Below are positions 23,019 to 34,440 of a stretch of DNA of 64,000 bases, one piece after another. Within the stretch, counting starts at the first letter, position 1. Every line of letters starts with the position of its first letter. The notes beneath the pieces were generated by a model. That model saw only the letters and a list, made by a program, of their open reading frames with translations, searched no databases and was not told where the DNA came from. Made by a program: the position numbers and the translations under genes. Source of the DNA: Apoda limacodes (Eukaryota; Arthropoda; Insecta; Lepidoptera; Limacodidae); the NCBI GenBank assembly GCA_946406115.1, contig OX291562.1, positions 7,842,001 to 7,906,000 of the forward strand, written 5' to 3'.

Positions 23019-23049
23019 ACTGACTAGGAGTGTGCGCGATTATTATATA
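23019..23049 (-). promoter_or_regulatory. TATA box and TCAGT initiator of the arm B H3-like gene
   Basis: On the minus strand TATATAAT starts at 23049 and a perfect arthropod initiator TCAGT lies at 23023-23019, placing its A about 28 bases from the TATA start. The ATG follows at 22995. Spacing and order match an insect core promoter. Confidence 0.65.
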
Positions 23050-24177
23050 GGTACTTATATATTAAAAAACAATAGGTGGTTAGAATTACCTCGAATCATA
23101 GTGACATAGGAGCATCTAATTTACTTTTAACTTGTTACGTATTTATTTATTTATTGTTATCCGATTATGGAGTAGTCAAAATAAAGAGTCATACATTTAG
23201 ATGTCTTATTTGGATTGTAATACGAAAACTCCTATTGTTCTAAGCTTACGAAAAAACTAACGGAAAACCCTTACAAACCTGCATATATAAATTCATACCA
23301 CGATCGAGCTAAATATTTGATGGTGAACAGTATTCAATCGTTTTACATACATACATAATATCACGCCTGTGTCCTGAAGGGTTAAACATATACCAAAGAC
23401 TTGCACTAGCTAGCATGCATGGCGTAGGTACTTGTTTTGATTTATCCACTTGCATCGATACTTTAATACACGTTTGACAATGGGTATATAGAATAATCGT
23501 TATATATAAGAACTAGCTTATTGCCGCGTCTTCGTCCGCGTGGACTTTGTAGTTTATGGTCTTACCTACAAAAATATTGTAATTCTTATACAAATTTTCA
23601 TCCCCTCCAGGGATTAAATACCCGAAATTTGTTAATGTTTATTTTGATATAAATTGATAAGCAAGTGAAACAAATATAACTGTCGTTTAAAAATTTAACT
23701 GAGCTAAATCACTTTGTCTCACACAGTCGCTTACTACGTGTTTCTTTTTAAATATTTATGAGGTCAAAATCAAGTGATGTATTTTCTACATTATTTTCGC
23801 AGCTCAAGTAGGTTTACTCAGAAATAATAAGGCGTGGGCTGTGTCTGCTCGAGCTGACAAAAAATTAAACCTTAACACAAAAGTCACCCATCCTAACTAA
23901 TAAATAAATGTTCAAGTCTGTTTGTATATTTGTTCTTGCGTAACGTTGCAACGAAGCATCTAATTAATCTGATTTTTATTAAAGTCATAATTAAAGAGAC
24001 ATTCATTATCTAGAGTTCCCACTAGAATATTTTTTTGGGGTTACACATTGCAGATCACTATTTCTTCACGTCACAACGCAGCAACAATGTGAACTAATTT
24101 TTGATACAAGGATAGCTTGGGGACGTAGGAACAGTATATTTGATCCCATTCTAGAGCTCCCACAGGAAGCTCAGATC

Positions 24178-24386
24178 GAATGAATGAATGAAATGAGCTC
24201 CCTTCCAAGGTTTTCTCCAAGGACTACAGTATGGAGTTCTTTAGGAAAGAAGTTATTAGATTTCTGAAGGGTCGGTAACGCGCGAGTGATACCCCAAGTT
24301 GTAAGCGTCCATAGGCTACGGTGACCGCTTACCATCAGGCGGACCGTAAGCTTGTTTGCCACCTTAGTGGTATTAAAAAAAAAAAA
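24178..24386 (+). mobile_element. 5'-truncated copy D of the retrotransposon family
   Basis: From AATGAGCTCCCTTCCAAGG to the A tail at 24374-24389, it matches the last ~200 bases of the 38-42 kb element. It is inserted within arm B only. Confidence 0.85.
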
Positions 24387-25494
24387 AAACGATTGATCTC
24401 AAAGAAGAGCTTAGCGTAAAATCGGAAATTAATTTATTAATCGGAAACTTTTAAAATATTAACTAGCTTTAAAGTTACTTTACATTAAATGTAATTAATT
24501 ATATTTTCACTACAAGTTAATAAGGAGCTATGGCTAAAAAATAGATAAACGAGAGGCTCAAGCTAAAGTTATTTAATCAACCATATCTCATAGATAAACA
24601 GAAACACAAACAAAAACAGTAAGTAATTTTACAGTCGAAGAATGAGTAAGAATATAAGCAATTATTTTCCAAGTTGAAACTTGCAATAAGATATGGAATC
24701 TATTTTAAAAACGAGTACCTAGTAAACTCGGAATTCAGGTAGGGCGCAGCCTTAAAAACCTTTTTAATAATTCAGCGCGGGTGATTCTGCAGGCAAAAGC
24801 TATGCTTCTATACACAGTTTATTACGTCTAAACCTATCCCAATAAAGAAATAAACTAGTCGATTTCGAGTAATTGTTGGGTAAATTGAATTTCTACACAG
24901 CCCAAGGCATAAGCTTTTCTCGTGGGTAAAGTCACAGCGATGAAAGAAGAAAAAATAACATATATGCCCAAATCACAATTTCCTTTTTAGCGACCGAGCA
25001 TTTTCTTTTTCCTTTCTATTTTTGTAGCAAATAGTGTAAATAGAAACTCTTTTGCTATTATCCAAGCAGAAGAATTGCTATTAATCTTGTGTTTATGTAT
25101 GTTATTATAGGTACCTACTGTAAAAGAGTCATGTTCGCAAAGGGAGTGAATTTCACAATTTAATAATTTAATATTAAACTTTGATGATTGAATGTAAGAT
25201 ATAATAACCCGACTTTCTGATAACAGAATTAAAATCACAGTTACTTCTTTATTCCATATAAAGTTAAGTTCCTCAGAAATACTAGGGCTATTACGCCTGT
25301 ATTTTATACTAAGTATTTCCCGCAGGTCTGCCCGCGCAAAACTCTACTATCGGCGTTGGATTGGAAAATTGGAACTATCGACCTTGCGTAAAATTTTATA
25401 TTGAAGACTTACCCGGATTTTATGACAAAAGTAACGAATTGCAAAGAAATATGTCATTGAACAATAACAGATCTGTAATCTTCACAAGTTAGGG

Positions 25495-25690
25495 AGCTCG
25501 TGGCCCAGTGACGTTCGTCTATCGGAAACGATATTTGAAGTTAAGCAACGTCGGGCGCGGTCACTACTTGAATGGGTTACCGCCTAGTGACACATTTTTC
25601 TGAGCTTCTGTATATTTCGGAGGAAAACTTAAAACCGTCGGTGCTAGCTGGTGTCATATCACAGCACTTAACAGCAGTCGTTAAGCCAAG
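25495..25690 (+). repeat. 5S rRNA-derived SINE
   Basis: Positions 25536-25590 closely follow the internal-promoter half of insect 5S rRNA: GAAGTTAAGCAACGTCGGGC, then GCGGTCACTACTTGAATGGG and ACCGCC (A box, intermediate element and C box region). The 5S 5' half is replaced by unrelated sequence containing GGAAACGATAT, and an unrelated ~100-bp 3' body follows. A second copy at 51905-52030 shares the GGAAACGATA lead-in, so this is a mobile family and not a 5S gene. Confidence 0.75.
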
Positions 25691-25973
25691 CTAAGTTCAA
25701 GTTTAAGTTAAGTTAGAGGTGTTATGGGTGGCTTGGAAACTCTGACAGTCGGCCACTAGCTCGAAGACATCTGCTAACCCACATAAGACCAGCCTGGTGA
25801 ACTATGGCCTAAATATCCTTCGAGTACTACGGCTGAGGCGAATCTCCTTAAGTTAATAAGTAAACAAATTCGACATTGTTGTGAGAACTTTTATTGAAAC
25901 ATAGAATAAGATTTATATTATAAGTAGCCTATCAATAAATACCTAAGTTCAAAACTTTACTACTTTCTTAAAG

Positions 25974-26150
25974 TAAGGTTTTCTTTAAGGACTACATAAT
26001 GAGGTGCTTCAAGAAAGGAGTTATTTTTCAAGGGTCGGCAACGCGCGTGTGATGTCGCAGGTGTTGCAAGCGTCCATAGGCCACGGTGATCGCTTACCAT
26101 CAGGCGGACGGAGTAGGCTTGTTTGCCACCTCAGTGAAATTAAAAAAAAA
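25974..26150 (+). mobile_element. 5'-truncated copy E of the retrotransposon family
   Basis: It matches the last ~170 bases of the element (AAGGTTTTCTTTAAGGACTA to GCCACCTCAGTG plus A-rich tail). Confidence 0.85.
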
Positions 26151-26814
26151 GAAAAAATGAAAACAATTGTTGCATTCGTTAACAATTTAAGTTTAAGTTA
26201 ACAAGTCAAATTGAGTTTTGTACACAACACCTCTATATTTATCATAAAAGGATATATACACTTTTTTTAATCATAAATTATTTTATTGACAAAGTTTTTC
26301 TTCATTATAAGAACACACACAGTCTAATAAAATCTCATATAAAAATATTTAAAATATTAGTAACACAGACAGAAAGTGTTCACCGTATTCACAGTATCAT
26401 AAAACATCAATTACACGATAGTAGTTGCTGGCAGTATTTAATATTTCTGTAAAAAAATAGTATTCATAATATGTATTATTAATTAGACTAGTTTCTGTCT
26501 CCGTGATTCATTAAGACAACAAGACCTAAATGAAACTAATGAGCCTGGTGAAACAAATATTAGTTGAGAAAACATTGGAACAAATGTGTTTGTGTAACTA
26601 CATAGTATATAGACACACTAGATTTTGAAGTATCTATATTACTATAGATACCTAGGTTTATTTTACTACGCCTAACAAATTTGTTTGCCACTCAGAAAAC
26701 TATGACGACTTTGGATCTTCTTGTATATCATTATTATATTCACAGAAAAAAAACTAGCATACACATACCCTAGTATATATCTACTTGGGTTCTTAAAAAC
26801 TAGTTTCCAAAATC
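26151..26814. other. AT-rich spacer, nothing assigned
   Basis: No gene, RNA or repeat was recognised. Confidence 0.4.
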
Positions 26815-27112
26815 ATCCTATCCTACTAATATTATAAATGTGACAGTTTGTATGTCTGGATGGATGTTTGTTACTCAATCACGCTTCAACCACTGGACGG
26901 ATCTGTATAAAACTTGGCATACATATAGGTTAGGTCCTGAAATAGCATATAGGGTACTTTTTATCCCTAAAAATTCAAAAGTTCCTGCGGGAATAACTAT
27001 AACAGTGTTAAACGAACTATTGCTGCACCTATAGCATGCTATAGCAGTTCATTAAGGAGTTCCACGCCAATAATCGTATTTAAGGCGGGCGGAGCCGCTG
27101 GTAAAGTCTAGT
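26815..27112 (+). repeat. Dispersed repeat, full-length-looking copy
   Basis: It starts CATCCTATCCTACTAATATT ATAAATGTGA and ends GGCGGGCGGAGCCGCTGGTA AAGTCTAGTT. A GCTATAGCATGCTATAGC-like palindromic stretch lies near 27030-27045. It is the reverse of the copy at 10450-10735. Confidence 0.65.
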
Positions 27113-27339
27113 TATGAAATATTTTTTTCATCACACTTACTCGTAAGCAATGTCATTACGTGCAAACAAAGTGAGTGCTAAGTCCTTGATTAATCCCACG
27201 GGCTTTTTCTTTGTAATTTTTTTTTCAATGTAAAGTGCACTTTCATTAAACTTTCGGGCGTCGACGCGGCCATTAAGTATGTACATATGTATAAAAGCTA
27301 TCTGTTAAAAATTCCACTACGTGCACACTACAAGCGTGC

Positions 27340-28200
27340 AATTACAAGTTTTGACTTTAGCTAAAACTTCTATTTCTTCATCATAAATACTTCGTTGTTT
27401 TCTCTACTTCTTTTTCCGCCGTTTGAATTGTGTTTTGTTGAGTTTATTTATTTATTTCATAAACTACGCACAAAAAAGAACAAACTACAATAAAAATAAC
27501 TTAAAAACAATCAAATAAACCTGGTCCGCGTGACGTAGTGTCAAGAATGCAGGCTGCATTTCCTCTTTGACCGGCTTAGCTAATCTTTTGAGTGAAATAG
27601 CAGCCCGCATTCCTGTCACCGCTGATTCCGATTAGTCCAGGTTATATTAACTTTAAAAATTTTTTTCCACTTGAACCCCATGGAACCAGAGTCTCAACTA
27701 CAAACGGCACCAACTCATAATTTCCTAGTAATGAGTTATATTTACGCCGTTTGCGAGACTGTAACTTGGGCTACCCCTCCAGCTTTTAGTTTGGTCCTAG
27801 GGAGGTGAGACGGAGCCAGGGTATCGACGCAAGTTTCGACCCCTTGTCCCAGGAAATCAACGATTAACCGTCCGGTCTCTTTCCATCATCACGACTTATG
27901 CCATAAGGATCTAAAATAGAAGGTATATTGATGGTGGAAAGAGACCTCTTGATTATATCGTTAATTATACCATGCCTGGAAAGTCTACCCGCGCTTTTGT
28001 TACAGTAAACCTAATTTACCTTATATTTTTATTTATTTACCTGCAAATGTGATAAAAAACATTGTGTGTTACAAATATTTGTTATAAATTACAAACTTGA
28101 GTCATCAAAGCATTTGACCTTCGGCCTTAGGCTTTTAAATAGACTCTCGTAAGTAATTTTCTTTTTACCACCCTTAATACACAATGTCCTAATGTTTGAA
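27340..28200 (+). repeat. Dispersed repeat, second copy of the 9000-9115 family, split by an insertion
   Basis: The outer parts (27340-27457 and 28013-28200) match 43930-44175: the CTTCTTTTTCCGCCGTTTGA / GAGTTTATTTATTTATT lead and the TATTTATTTACCTGCAAATG ... CACCCTTAATACACAATGT end. In the 44-kb copy the two parts are contiguous, which defines the 27458-28012 segment as an insertion. Confidence 0.65.
27458..28012 (-). mobile_element. Inserted non-coding element with three strong hairpins
   Basis: The insertion lies inside a dispersed repeat. Its left edge, read on the minus strand, ends GTTTATGAAATAAATAAATA, an AATAAA-rich tail fitting a retroelement 3' end. Three inverted repeats are seen: 27545-27612 (GAATGCAGGCTGC with GCAGCCCGCATTC), 27691-27759 (GTCTC, CAAACGGC and AACTCAT each paired in order with ATGAGTT, GCCGTTTG and GAGAC) and 27874-27946 (GGTCTCTTTCCATCA with TGATGGTGGAAAGAGACC). 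No open frame. Class unknown. Confidence 0.55.
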
Positions 28201-28679
28201 GTTAGCAGCTTCACTGGAAAATTAAATTTAGTGCCTTAAAATATAATTTCATTTATTTTCATATCAAATAAACCACTAAGGTTAATGTCATTCAGAATAA
28301 TGACAGTTTTAATTCAAAGTTTACCTGGGTACAGTTTCCATAGGATTACAAACTTTGTGTCTGCCTTAGTCATAATACAAAGTATTACAGTATGTATCAA
28401 CCAGTACTTAAACTATTATCCACTTTCATTGCGATGATCCGTAGAAGATTGTATAATGACGTATCGTTCCGGTCGCCACAATTACTTTATTGACCCGTAT
28501 CTCATACATTGTTGCCAACATGCTGGTTTAACATTCCTATTTGTACTTTTGATGAAACTGTTTCTTTGGTTATACTGGTATTTTTAGAGATGTGAAAGTG
28601 ATACCTATGCATAATATATTTATTAAAAAAGACATACACACACAGAGTCTGTAGAGTTATTATTGTTATAGTACCTGGT
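28201..28679. other. AT-rich spacer, nothing assigned
   Basis: No gene, RNA or repeat was recognised. Confidence 0.4.
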
Positions 28680-28835
28680 GTACCGAGCGAGGGAAGCGAG
28701 CGGAGCGTCCCAGCCAAGCTTCATATAATAATCTGCTCAGTTATATGATAATTTCTATTCCTACTTTAAGATCTGCCTAGGAATTTCGTGATCTGCCGGA
28801 TTTTACGATCGGCCGCCGACATATATAATACGTAA
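28680..28835 (+). repeat. Two-copy dispersed repeat, copy 1
   Basis: AATAATCTGCTCAGTTATAT GATAATTTCT and GATCTGCCTAGG... followed by a GCCGACATAT end are shared with 52268-52410. Non-coding. Confidence 0.5.
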
Positions 28836-29639
28836 GATACGAATAAACCAATTATAATACTTTTACGTACAAAAATATCACCAAATTACCTCATAATAAA
28901 GATATTTATTTTAATATTAAGTACATAATTTTGTTTTATTATGTTTAAACAAAAGATATTTATAATAAATTTACTTACTTAGCAAATAAAAACAAAACAC
29001 TATTACTTAAATCAAACTGAATCAAAAAAAAATATGTCTTTTGTAGAATTCAATATTGACTACATTAATGCTTTTTATTACAATATCTTCAACACCCTGT
29101 TAGGTTATCAGAGTTCAAGTCACGATATTGCTTTTTCTTTGATTTATTAACATATTTTTCATCTGAGCTTCTTATGATTCTAAGTTTTGTGAAACAAATT
29201 TAGTTTAATCTTGAATTGTGATATTTCAACTTGTGAAAGCATTTTTATTGTTAGACGGACAAACATACAAATTGTTTTGTATTTAATTGTATACATAAAC
29301 CCAAAATATAGTTTTGCGAAATTGTGACACGATCAGATGAAGATATGTGATACGGTTCAAAACTAGTCTACAAAACTGGAAAATCTCGGTTTCAAAGTGC
29401 GGGAAAGAGCATTGTTTAGATCTGGCCCGGCGTGGGGATTTAAAAAAAAAAACAAAAAGACATACAGATTATTTTATTTTATTCGCAAGATAAATAGTTA
29501 AAGTGTTTCTTACCATCAGTATTTTTAGAATTTTTCAGTATATTTAAGTCAACATGCCATTAAACTTTTTGTTCACAAAAATGCATCGCAAATAATTTAT
29601 TAATCGAGTTTGCATTTATCTAATATATATATAATCTAA
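28836..29639. other. AT-rich spacer, nothing assigned
   Basis: No gene, RNA or repeat was recognised; an A run lies near 29441-29455. Confidence 0.4.
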
Positions 29640-29835
29640 ATCTCGGAAACGGCTTCAACGATAAATCGATCTAGCTAGGTTTCATCTTTAGAAAACGTAG
29701 TTTTATCCGTGTGTTACAGTTGTAATACTATTATTTTTACCGACACAGCAACACTAAAGCTACTTGACAATAGATAGGGTTATTAAAAATAAACGAGCAG
29801 AGTTCGGTCTTCCCGGTACTCATGTATAAAGATAT
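29640..29835 (+). repeat. Dispersed CAATAGATG-family repeat, copy 2
   Basis: GATAAATCGATCTAGCTAGG, GAAAACGTAGTTTTATCCGT and GACAATAGATAGGGTTATTA match copy 1 at 2980-3215. The left half of the internal inverted motif (CATCTATTG) is deleted here. Confidence 0.65.
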
Positions 29836-30311
29836 AATTCTGAAAGGTAATTGGCTTTAGCTTTACCAGTTGTCACGTTTTATTACCTGTATTCAAATAA
29901 TACATGCTGAAAATTAGCCTTACGAATATAAGTTTTACCAAAGTAATGCAACTTGATTTGGTACAATTATAAGAAAAAATATTTCATTAAATCTCAAAGT
30001 CAAAGTCAAAGTCAAAATGCATGCATGCACATTTAATACATGTATGCCTTTGATTCAATTTGAAGTTTATTTTCTTCTTTTTAGAGCATTTAAATATAAT
30101 TTTTTCAAAATTGAAACCGTATTCCAAAATCAAGCGATAGAACCGGGTATTAGAATTCATGGAACCGGTACCAGTTCTGCATGCCCTAATCACAACTGAA
30201 AACAGCTAAAGGAACTGTTTGGTTTCTTATTTGTAGGTGTATCTAGTCAAAACAGTCGTAACTTACTACGTTTTAATTGATCTATTATAACTCATTTTTA
30301 CTTTTTTACAG

Positions 30312-30409
30312 GTACTCCAAACTTGGTCTGCTGCAAGACTGCAAAGAAATGAAGACCAAGTGGGCATCAGTAACTCACGATCCCGATAAACATTAACACC
30401 GAAACTGAG
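30312..30409 (+). other. 5' UTR part of a coding exon
   Basis: A pyrimidine tract and acceptor AG at 30310-30311 precede the exon. The 98 bases before the ATG at 30410 contain in-frame stops, so they are untranslated if the ATG is the real start. Confidence 0.6.
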
Positions 30410-31021
30410 ATGACATCCGAAGAACCTATAGATGTTGTCACAAAAAAATCTGATGGGAAAAACACTGATGATTGTTCGAACTTAACTCAAAGAAACAACA
30501 AAACAAAACATAATACCGAAGAACAAAGACGTTCTCATGAACTTATGCGATTAGTATACGAACTACCTGATGAAATAAGTGAAGAAAGCAATATGCTTAA
30601 AGAAAATCCACCTGTTACGATCGTGGAAATCACTGAACAGAATGGTTGTGAACTGGTAAATAGCAAGCAATGTGATAGCGATGTTTACATTAATGTTTTA
30701 GATAATTCTAGTCCAGAAAATTTAGGCAATAAGCTCTTATATGAGATAGACACTAGTGATACAGTTGTACACTGTTCAGATAAGGAAGAAACGTCACCAG
30801 ATTGTACGGATGATGATTTACACGAATTAAGGAAAATACTAGAAAGTAAACCAAAAGTATTAGAAAGATATATTAGAGAATGTGCAACATCAGAGGAAGT
30901 GAATAGGCTTCATAATTTGACGTCATCAGGACCTTTATCCCCGAGGCCAAATCATCAGGCAAGAAGCACTTCTGTGACGTCAGACTTGTTCCAGCTATGG
31001 CTGTCGTCATCGCCTGTTAAG
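30410..31021 (+). CDS. First coding exon of an unidentified host protein (204 codons, phase 0 donor)
   Basis: ATG 30410 opens 204 codons, ending exactly at AAG before a consensus donor GTGAGT at 31022; reading on past the donor gives only six more codons before a stop. With the acceptor at 30310-30311 this is a well-formed internal exon carrying the start codon. The protein is acidic and serine/threonine-rich with low-complexity character for residues 1-140, then a more ordered stretch, DLHELRKILESKPKVLERYI, followed by a GPLSPRP motif and TSVTSDLFQLWLSSSPVK at the end. The L-x(3)-P-x-x-LE-x-Y pattern loosely recalls the region before the GAF domains in PDE5/6/11-type cyclic-nucleotide phosphodiesterases. 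That is a weak guess, since no GAF or catalytic domain is present here. Downstream exons were not found in the window. Regulation is not visible. Confidence 0.75.
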
Positions 31022-31261
31022 GTGAGTGATAAATTATCGTAATAAGGCCACGTTCATACGTATACATACGCTGATTATAATCCACAAATGGGACAACTGA
31101 CACAAATGGATCTGTATTATTAACACACTTATCATATACATTGTTAACCAAAAAACTACCAGCGTTGTACAAATTAAGATATAAATATTTCGCCGTAAAT
31201 GTTCTTTTTGCTTAAATATTTTTATTTAAGACTACGATATAGTATAGGCTAGATCGCGTAA

Positions 31262-31385
31262 ATATTTATAAGACTTTTGAAGGGTCGGCAACGCGTGATA
31301 CCCCTGGTATTGAAAGCGTCCATAGGCTACGGTGACCGCTTACCATTAGGCGGACTGTAAGCTTGTTTGCCACCTTAGTAAAAAA
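31262..31385 (+). mobile_element. 3' fragment F of the retrotransposon family
   Basis: It matches the final ~120 bases (GAAGGGTCGGCAACGCGTGA to GCCACCTTAGTAAAAAA). It sits about 240 bases downstream of the splice donor at 31022, therefore in an intron if the exon call is right. Confidence 0.85.
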
Positions 31386-32410
31386 CGATACGTTGTTTTT
31401 TTTTGCAAATTTTGTCGTAAAACTTGCTTTTAGTTCATTACCTTACTAAGTGATTTTTATTTATTGTATTTAAAGCAAAAATAAATTAGGAAGTGGCCGT
31501 GATTTCAACATTGCGCGAAAAGCGTGTATTGCATTTCAAGTCCGTCAAAAATTAGAATTGGTTGTTATCTAGTGCATTGACTCTCAATTGTAGCAAAAAG
31601 TCAAAAAATGTGACTACAAAACGGTAAAAATAGTACAAATTACTTTTAAAGTTTTTAACAAATACATTTTATAGTAATGTTTATGACATTGTGTAATGAT
31701 TTCTAGTACATTTACTGAAATAAGTTTTTTCAGCAAATGCTGTTAATTCTTGATTATAATTGAAAACATGGCCAGATTGTTGAAATTTGAAAAGCAAATT
31801 AAAGGATTGAAATTTATTAACGAATTACAAATATTAACCCGACTGAGATTGTGTTTATGTTAGCATAATTTCAAGTTATTGCTCAGTAAGCTTTAACTGG
31901 ATATGTAGTATATATATTAATAATATACTTAAGCCTGCAAGAACGCTTGCTTTTTTATGTTATTAATCGTTGAAATAAGAAAATTATTAAGCAATACATT
32001 TCTTGTGACTTAATGCTAAGTTTAGACTAAGACACTTTTGAGTATACACATATTGTATACATCGAGTGTCTACTAACTTTGCTTGCGACGTTTATTGCAA
32101 CGCTTTTTTAAGTGTCACACCTAGCACGCGACCAGCCTTCGATCAAAATGGTATTTACGTGGAGCAAGGAGAAGAGTTTGATATCTTAAGTGGAAGGAAG
32201 GTTAAAAATTGAAGTTAAAAAACTGGTAGCGGGCTAAAGATATCTAATAACGGTGCCAGCTATAGCTGCTATAATACACTTGTCTTTTGCGACCATTGAT
32301 TATATTAATTATGGCGATCAAACACACTGTCAGTACAAACAAAAAACACGACTCTTAGTGAGTGAATAGTCCGGACGCTAGTTTAATACATTTATAAACA
32401 GACACTATCC
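31386..32410. other. AT-rich spacer
   Basis: No gene was recognised. It would be intronic to the exon at 30410-31021 if that gene continues to the right. Confidence 0.4.
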
Positions 32411-32625
32411 AGTCGAACCGCGTTACGAGGAACTCCCCTCCTGGCGCTGACTCACCTTCGGGTTCGAGGGTCACGCTGGTCGAAGGGACTACCCCAAGAG
32501 CGACAACCCAAGCCAAGCGTCGGACGCTATATGGGCTGAGACTTCTTCAGAGTCTCGCCCCAAAAGTTTGGAGGAGCAGTAATGGCTGCATCAGCCAACT
32601 GCATAATCCGTTCTGAAAAAAAAAC
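32411..32625 (+). mobile_element. Poly(A)-ended retroelement 3' fragment, copy 2
   Basis: Close match to 21575-21815: CTGACTCACCTTCGGGTTCG, GGTCGAAGGGAC, AGTCTCGCCCCAAAAG, AGCCAACTGCATAATC and an A tail. The two copies have the same orientation, differing in the AAGCGTCGGACGCT segment. Confidence 0.6.
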
Positions 32626-32817
32626 TATTCAGACCCAAAAAATCCGTTAGAGTATGAACAGATAGAAATTTATGTCTGACATTTGTGTCCTAGTCTAAAC
32701 CTAGCCGCCTCCTTATCGTAATTTTGAATGAATCATGCTAGCAAAGAGATGATCGCATTTCGCCTTTGCTGTTCATAAAATATTTTTAATTTTATATAAG
32801 TATAGGCAGGTCTCATC

Positions 32818-32910
32818 GCTTGTCGAACAGGACTTCGAGTGGCGACCTCTCATTGGAAAACGTAGTGTAGGATAGTCTTCTACCAGGTCGATAGATCACC
32901 TGATCCCATA
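32818..32910 (+). mobile_element. Possible RTE-like retrotransposon C-terminal fragment
   Basis: GAGTGGCGACCTCTCATTGG followed by GTAGTGTAGGATAG and CCAGGTCGATAGATCACCTG translates to a degraded W-R-P-x-x-G-K-R-x-V-G-R pattern like the C-terminus of RTE-type elements common in moths. Very short and frame-broken. Confidence 0.35.
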
Positions 32911-33084
32911 GCTGAGTGTCCCTAGCAATAATACTGAAAGAAAATTCCCTAACCAAATACATAGGACATAGATTATTGGGAAATGTTATGTAATATTCAA
33001 CAAGAAAATATCTTTTATATTTATTTGGTCGGATAATTTGATCGCATTACATTTATTTGTATGGGGCCTTGTTCAGAAGTCGAT

Positions 33085-33185
33085 TCGGATCGGTCGTCGA
33101 GGAGTATTGGTACACGGCGGGCCTCGAATGCCTCAGATTGAAGGCCAGACGAAGAGACCACTAAGCCACCATCGACCTTTAACGT
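33085..33185 (-). repeat. tRNA-like SINE head
   Basis: The minus strand reads GGTCGATGGTGGCTTAGTGG TCTCTTCGTCTGGCC then GCATTCGAGGCCC: an A-box-like and B-box-like arrangement. The rest is not recognisable. Confidence 0.4.
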
Positions 33186-34263
33186 TGCCTCAGTTCGTTG
33201 TTTCTAGGAAAATTATGTTTTCATGTTTCAACATAAATGTGTCCGATAGATATGTGTATCATATCAAATACTTGTACACATTCAAGTACGTGATAAAAAG
33301 TTAAAAGCCAAACACTTGTTTACTACACTTTTATCTATGTACTTATGTCTTTTAGTTATTGTTTTTTTATGTTTTGGGTTATAAACGGTTTGGATTTATG
33401 TTTTGTCTGAATATACACTCTATAAGAAAGCTAGTTTATTACTAAATCAATATATATACCGTGAATGTAATATTTATGTCATAAACAGATATATCTATCT
33501 TTGTCAATAAACTAAAGATGTTCAACAATAGTTATTTAAGATACAAAATTAAATGCAGTAAATAGGTAATTACGAATAAGATCCAAATTTAAAAGGTTTT
33601 CAACGGCCCGCATTCGAAACGCACGCTCACGTATCATACAACGTTTTTCAATTATTTATGAGAGAAGTTAAAAGTGAGACATAAATAAAAAAATCATAAA
33701 AACTCATTTTAAAAAAGTACTATTTACTAAAGACAAAGCAGTTTTGCAATGATATGGTTTTTTTGCTGAGGCGCGCATACTTTTTTTTTTCATGAAGCAA
33801 AGGTCTGCCCTACGCATAGCCAAATAATGTTCAGTATATATTTTTTTTAGCAAAACAAATTGAAATACGTATTTTTAAATGACATATTGAAGAATGTAAT
33901 GTTAAATTATGTTGTGTGCTGTTTATTAATGTGAAAGGAAATATAGTGGCTAAATTGAAATGGGAGAGTTGAGAGAAAAAACATTATATATTTGAACCAA
34001 ATCGCTTATATCCTTCCAGATATTAACCAGAGGTGCCCAAACAGTCGGTTGATCGCGATAAGAGTTTTTGAGGACGATCGCCGTATATTGTTTGAGCACA
34101 AAAAAATATTTGTTCAAATAAAATATTATCAGCGGCATCCCTATGGTTTAAAAAGCAGTTAAGGTCCTTGGGAAACAACGGAAAAAAGCCGCGCGGGTGC
34201 TCGGGTTTTTAGTGTAAGATGTTGCATGTTAAAGCCTGCATGCGTTTAGCTTTAATTGAAAAT
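33186..34263. other. AT-rich spacer, nothing assigned
   Basis: No gene, RNA or repeat was recognised; several T runs (33781-33790, 33841-33849). Confidence 0.4.
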
Positions 34264-34440
34264 ATTCCCAAAAATCCAATAACTTCTTGAAGAACCCCAT
34301 ACTATAGTCTTTAGAGAAAACCTTGGCAGGAGCTCATTCCACAACCCAAGCGTTCGCGGGAGGAAGTTTCTCTGAAACCGCACTGTACGCGACCATTTCG
34401 GTTTTAAAGTGTGAAAATGAATTCCCTGCCGATGGCGAGC
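34264..34440 (-). mobile_element. Internal fragment G of the retrotransposon family
   Basis: The minus strand matches the region from the ARHRQGIHS-coding segment to VIRFLK-coding sequence of the long copy, without the terminal hairpin or A tail, so both ends are truncated. Confidence 0.8.

Larger units (their letters stand above)
21955..25155 (-). repeat. Arm B of the large inverted segmental duplication
   Basis: Reverse-complement counterpart of 4720-7860; anchors are listed there. The H3-like gene lies at the inner end of the arm. A retroelement fragment at 24178-24386 is specific to this arm. The arms are separated by about 14 kb. Confidence 0.8.

Noticed and set aside
25536..25590. Functional 5S rRNA gene
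   Set aside because: Only the internal-promoter half matches; the 5' half and the terminator context are absent, and a second copy shares the same non-5S flank.
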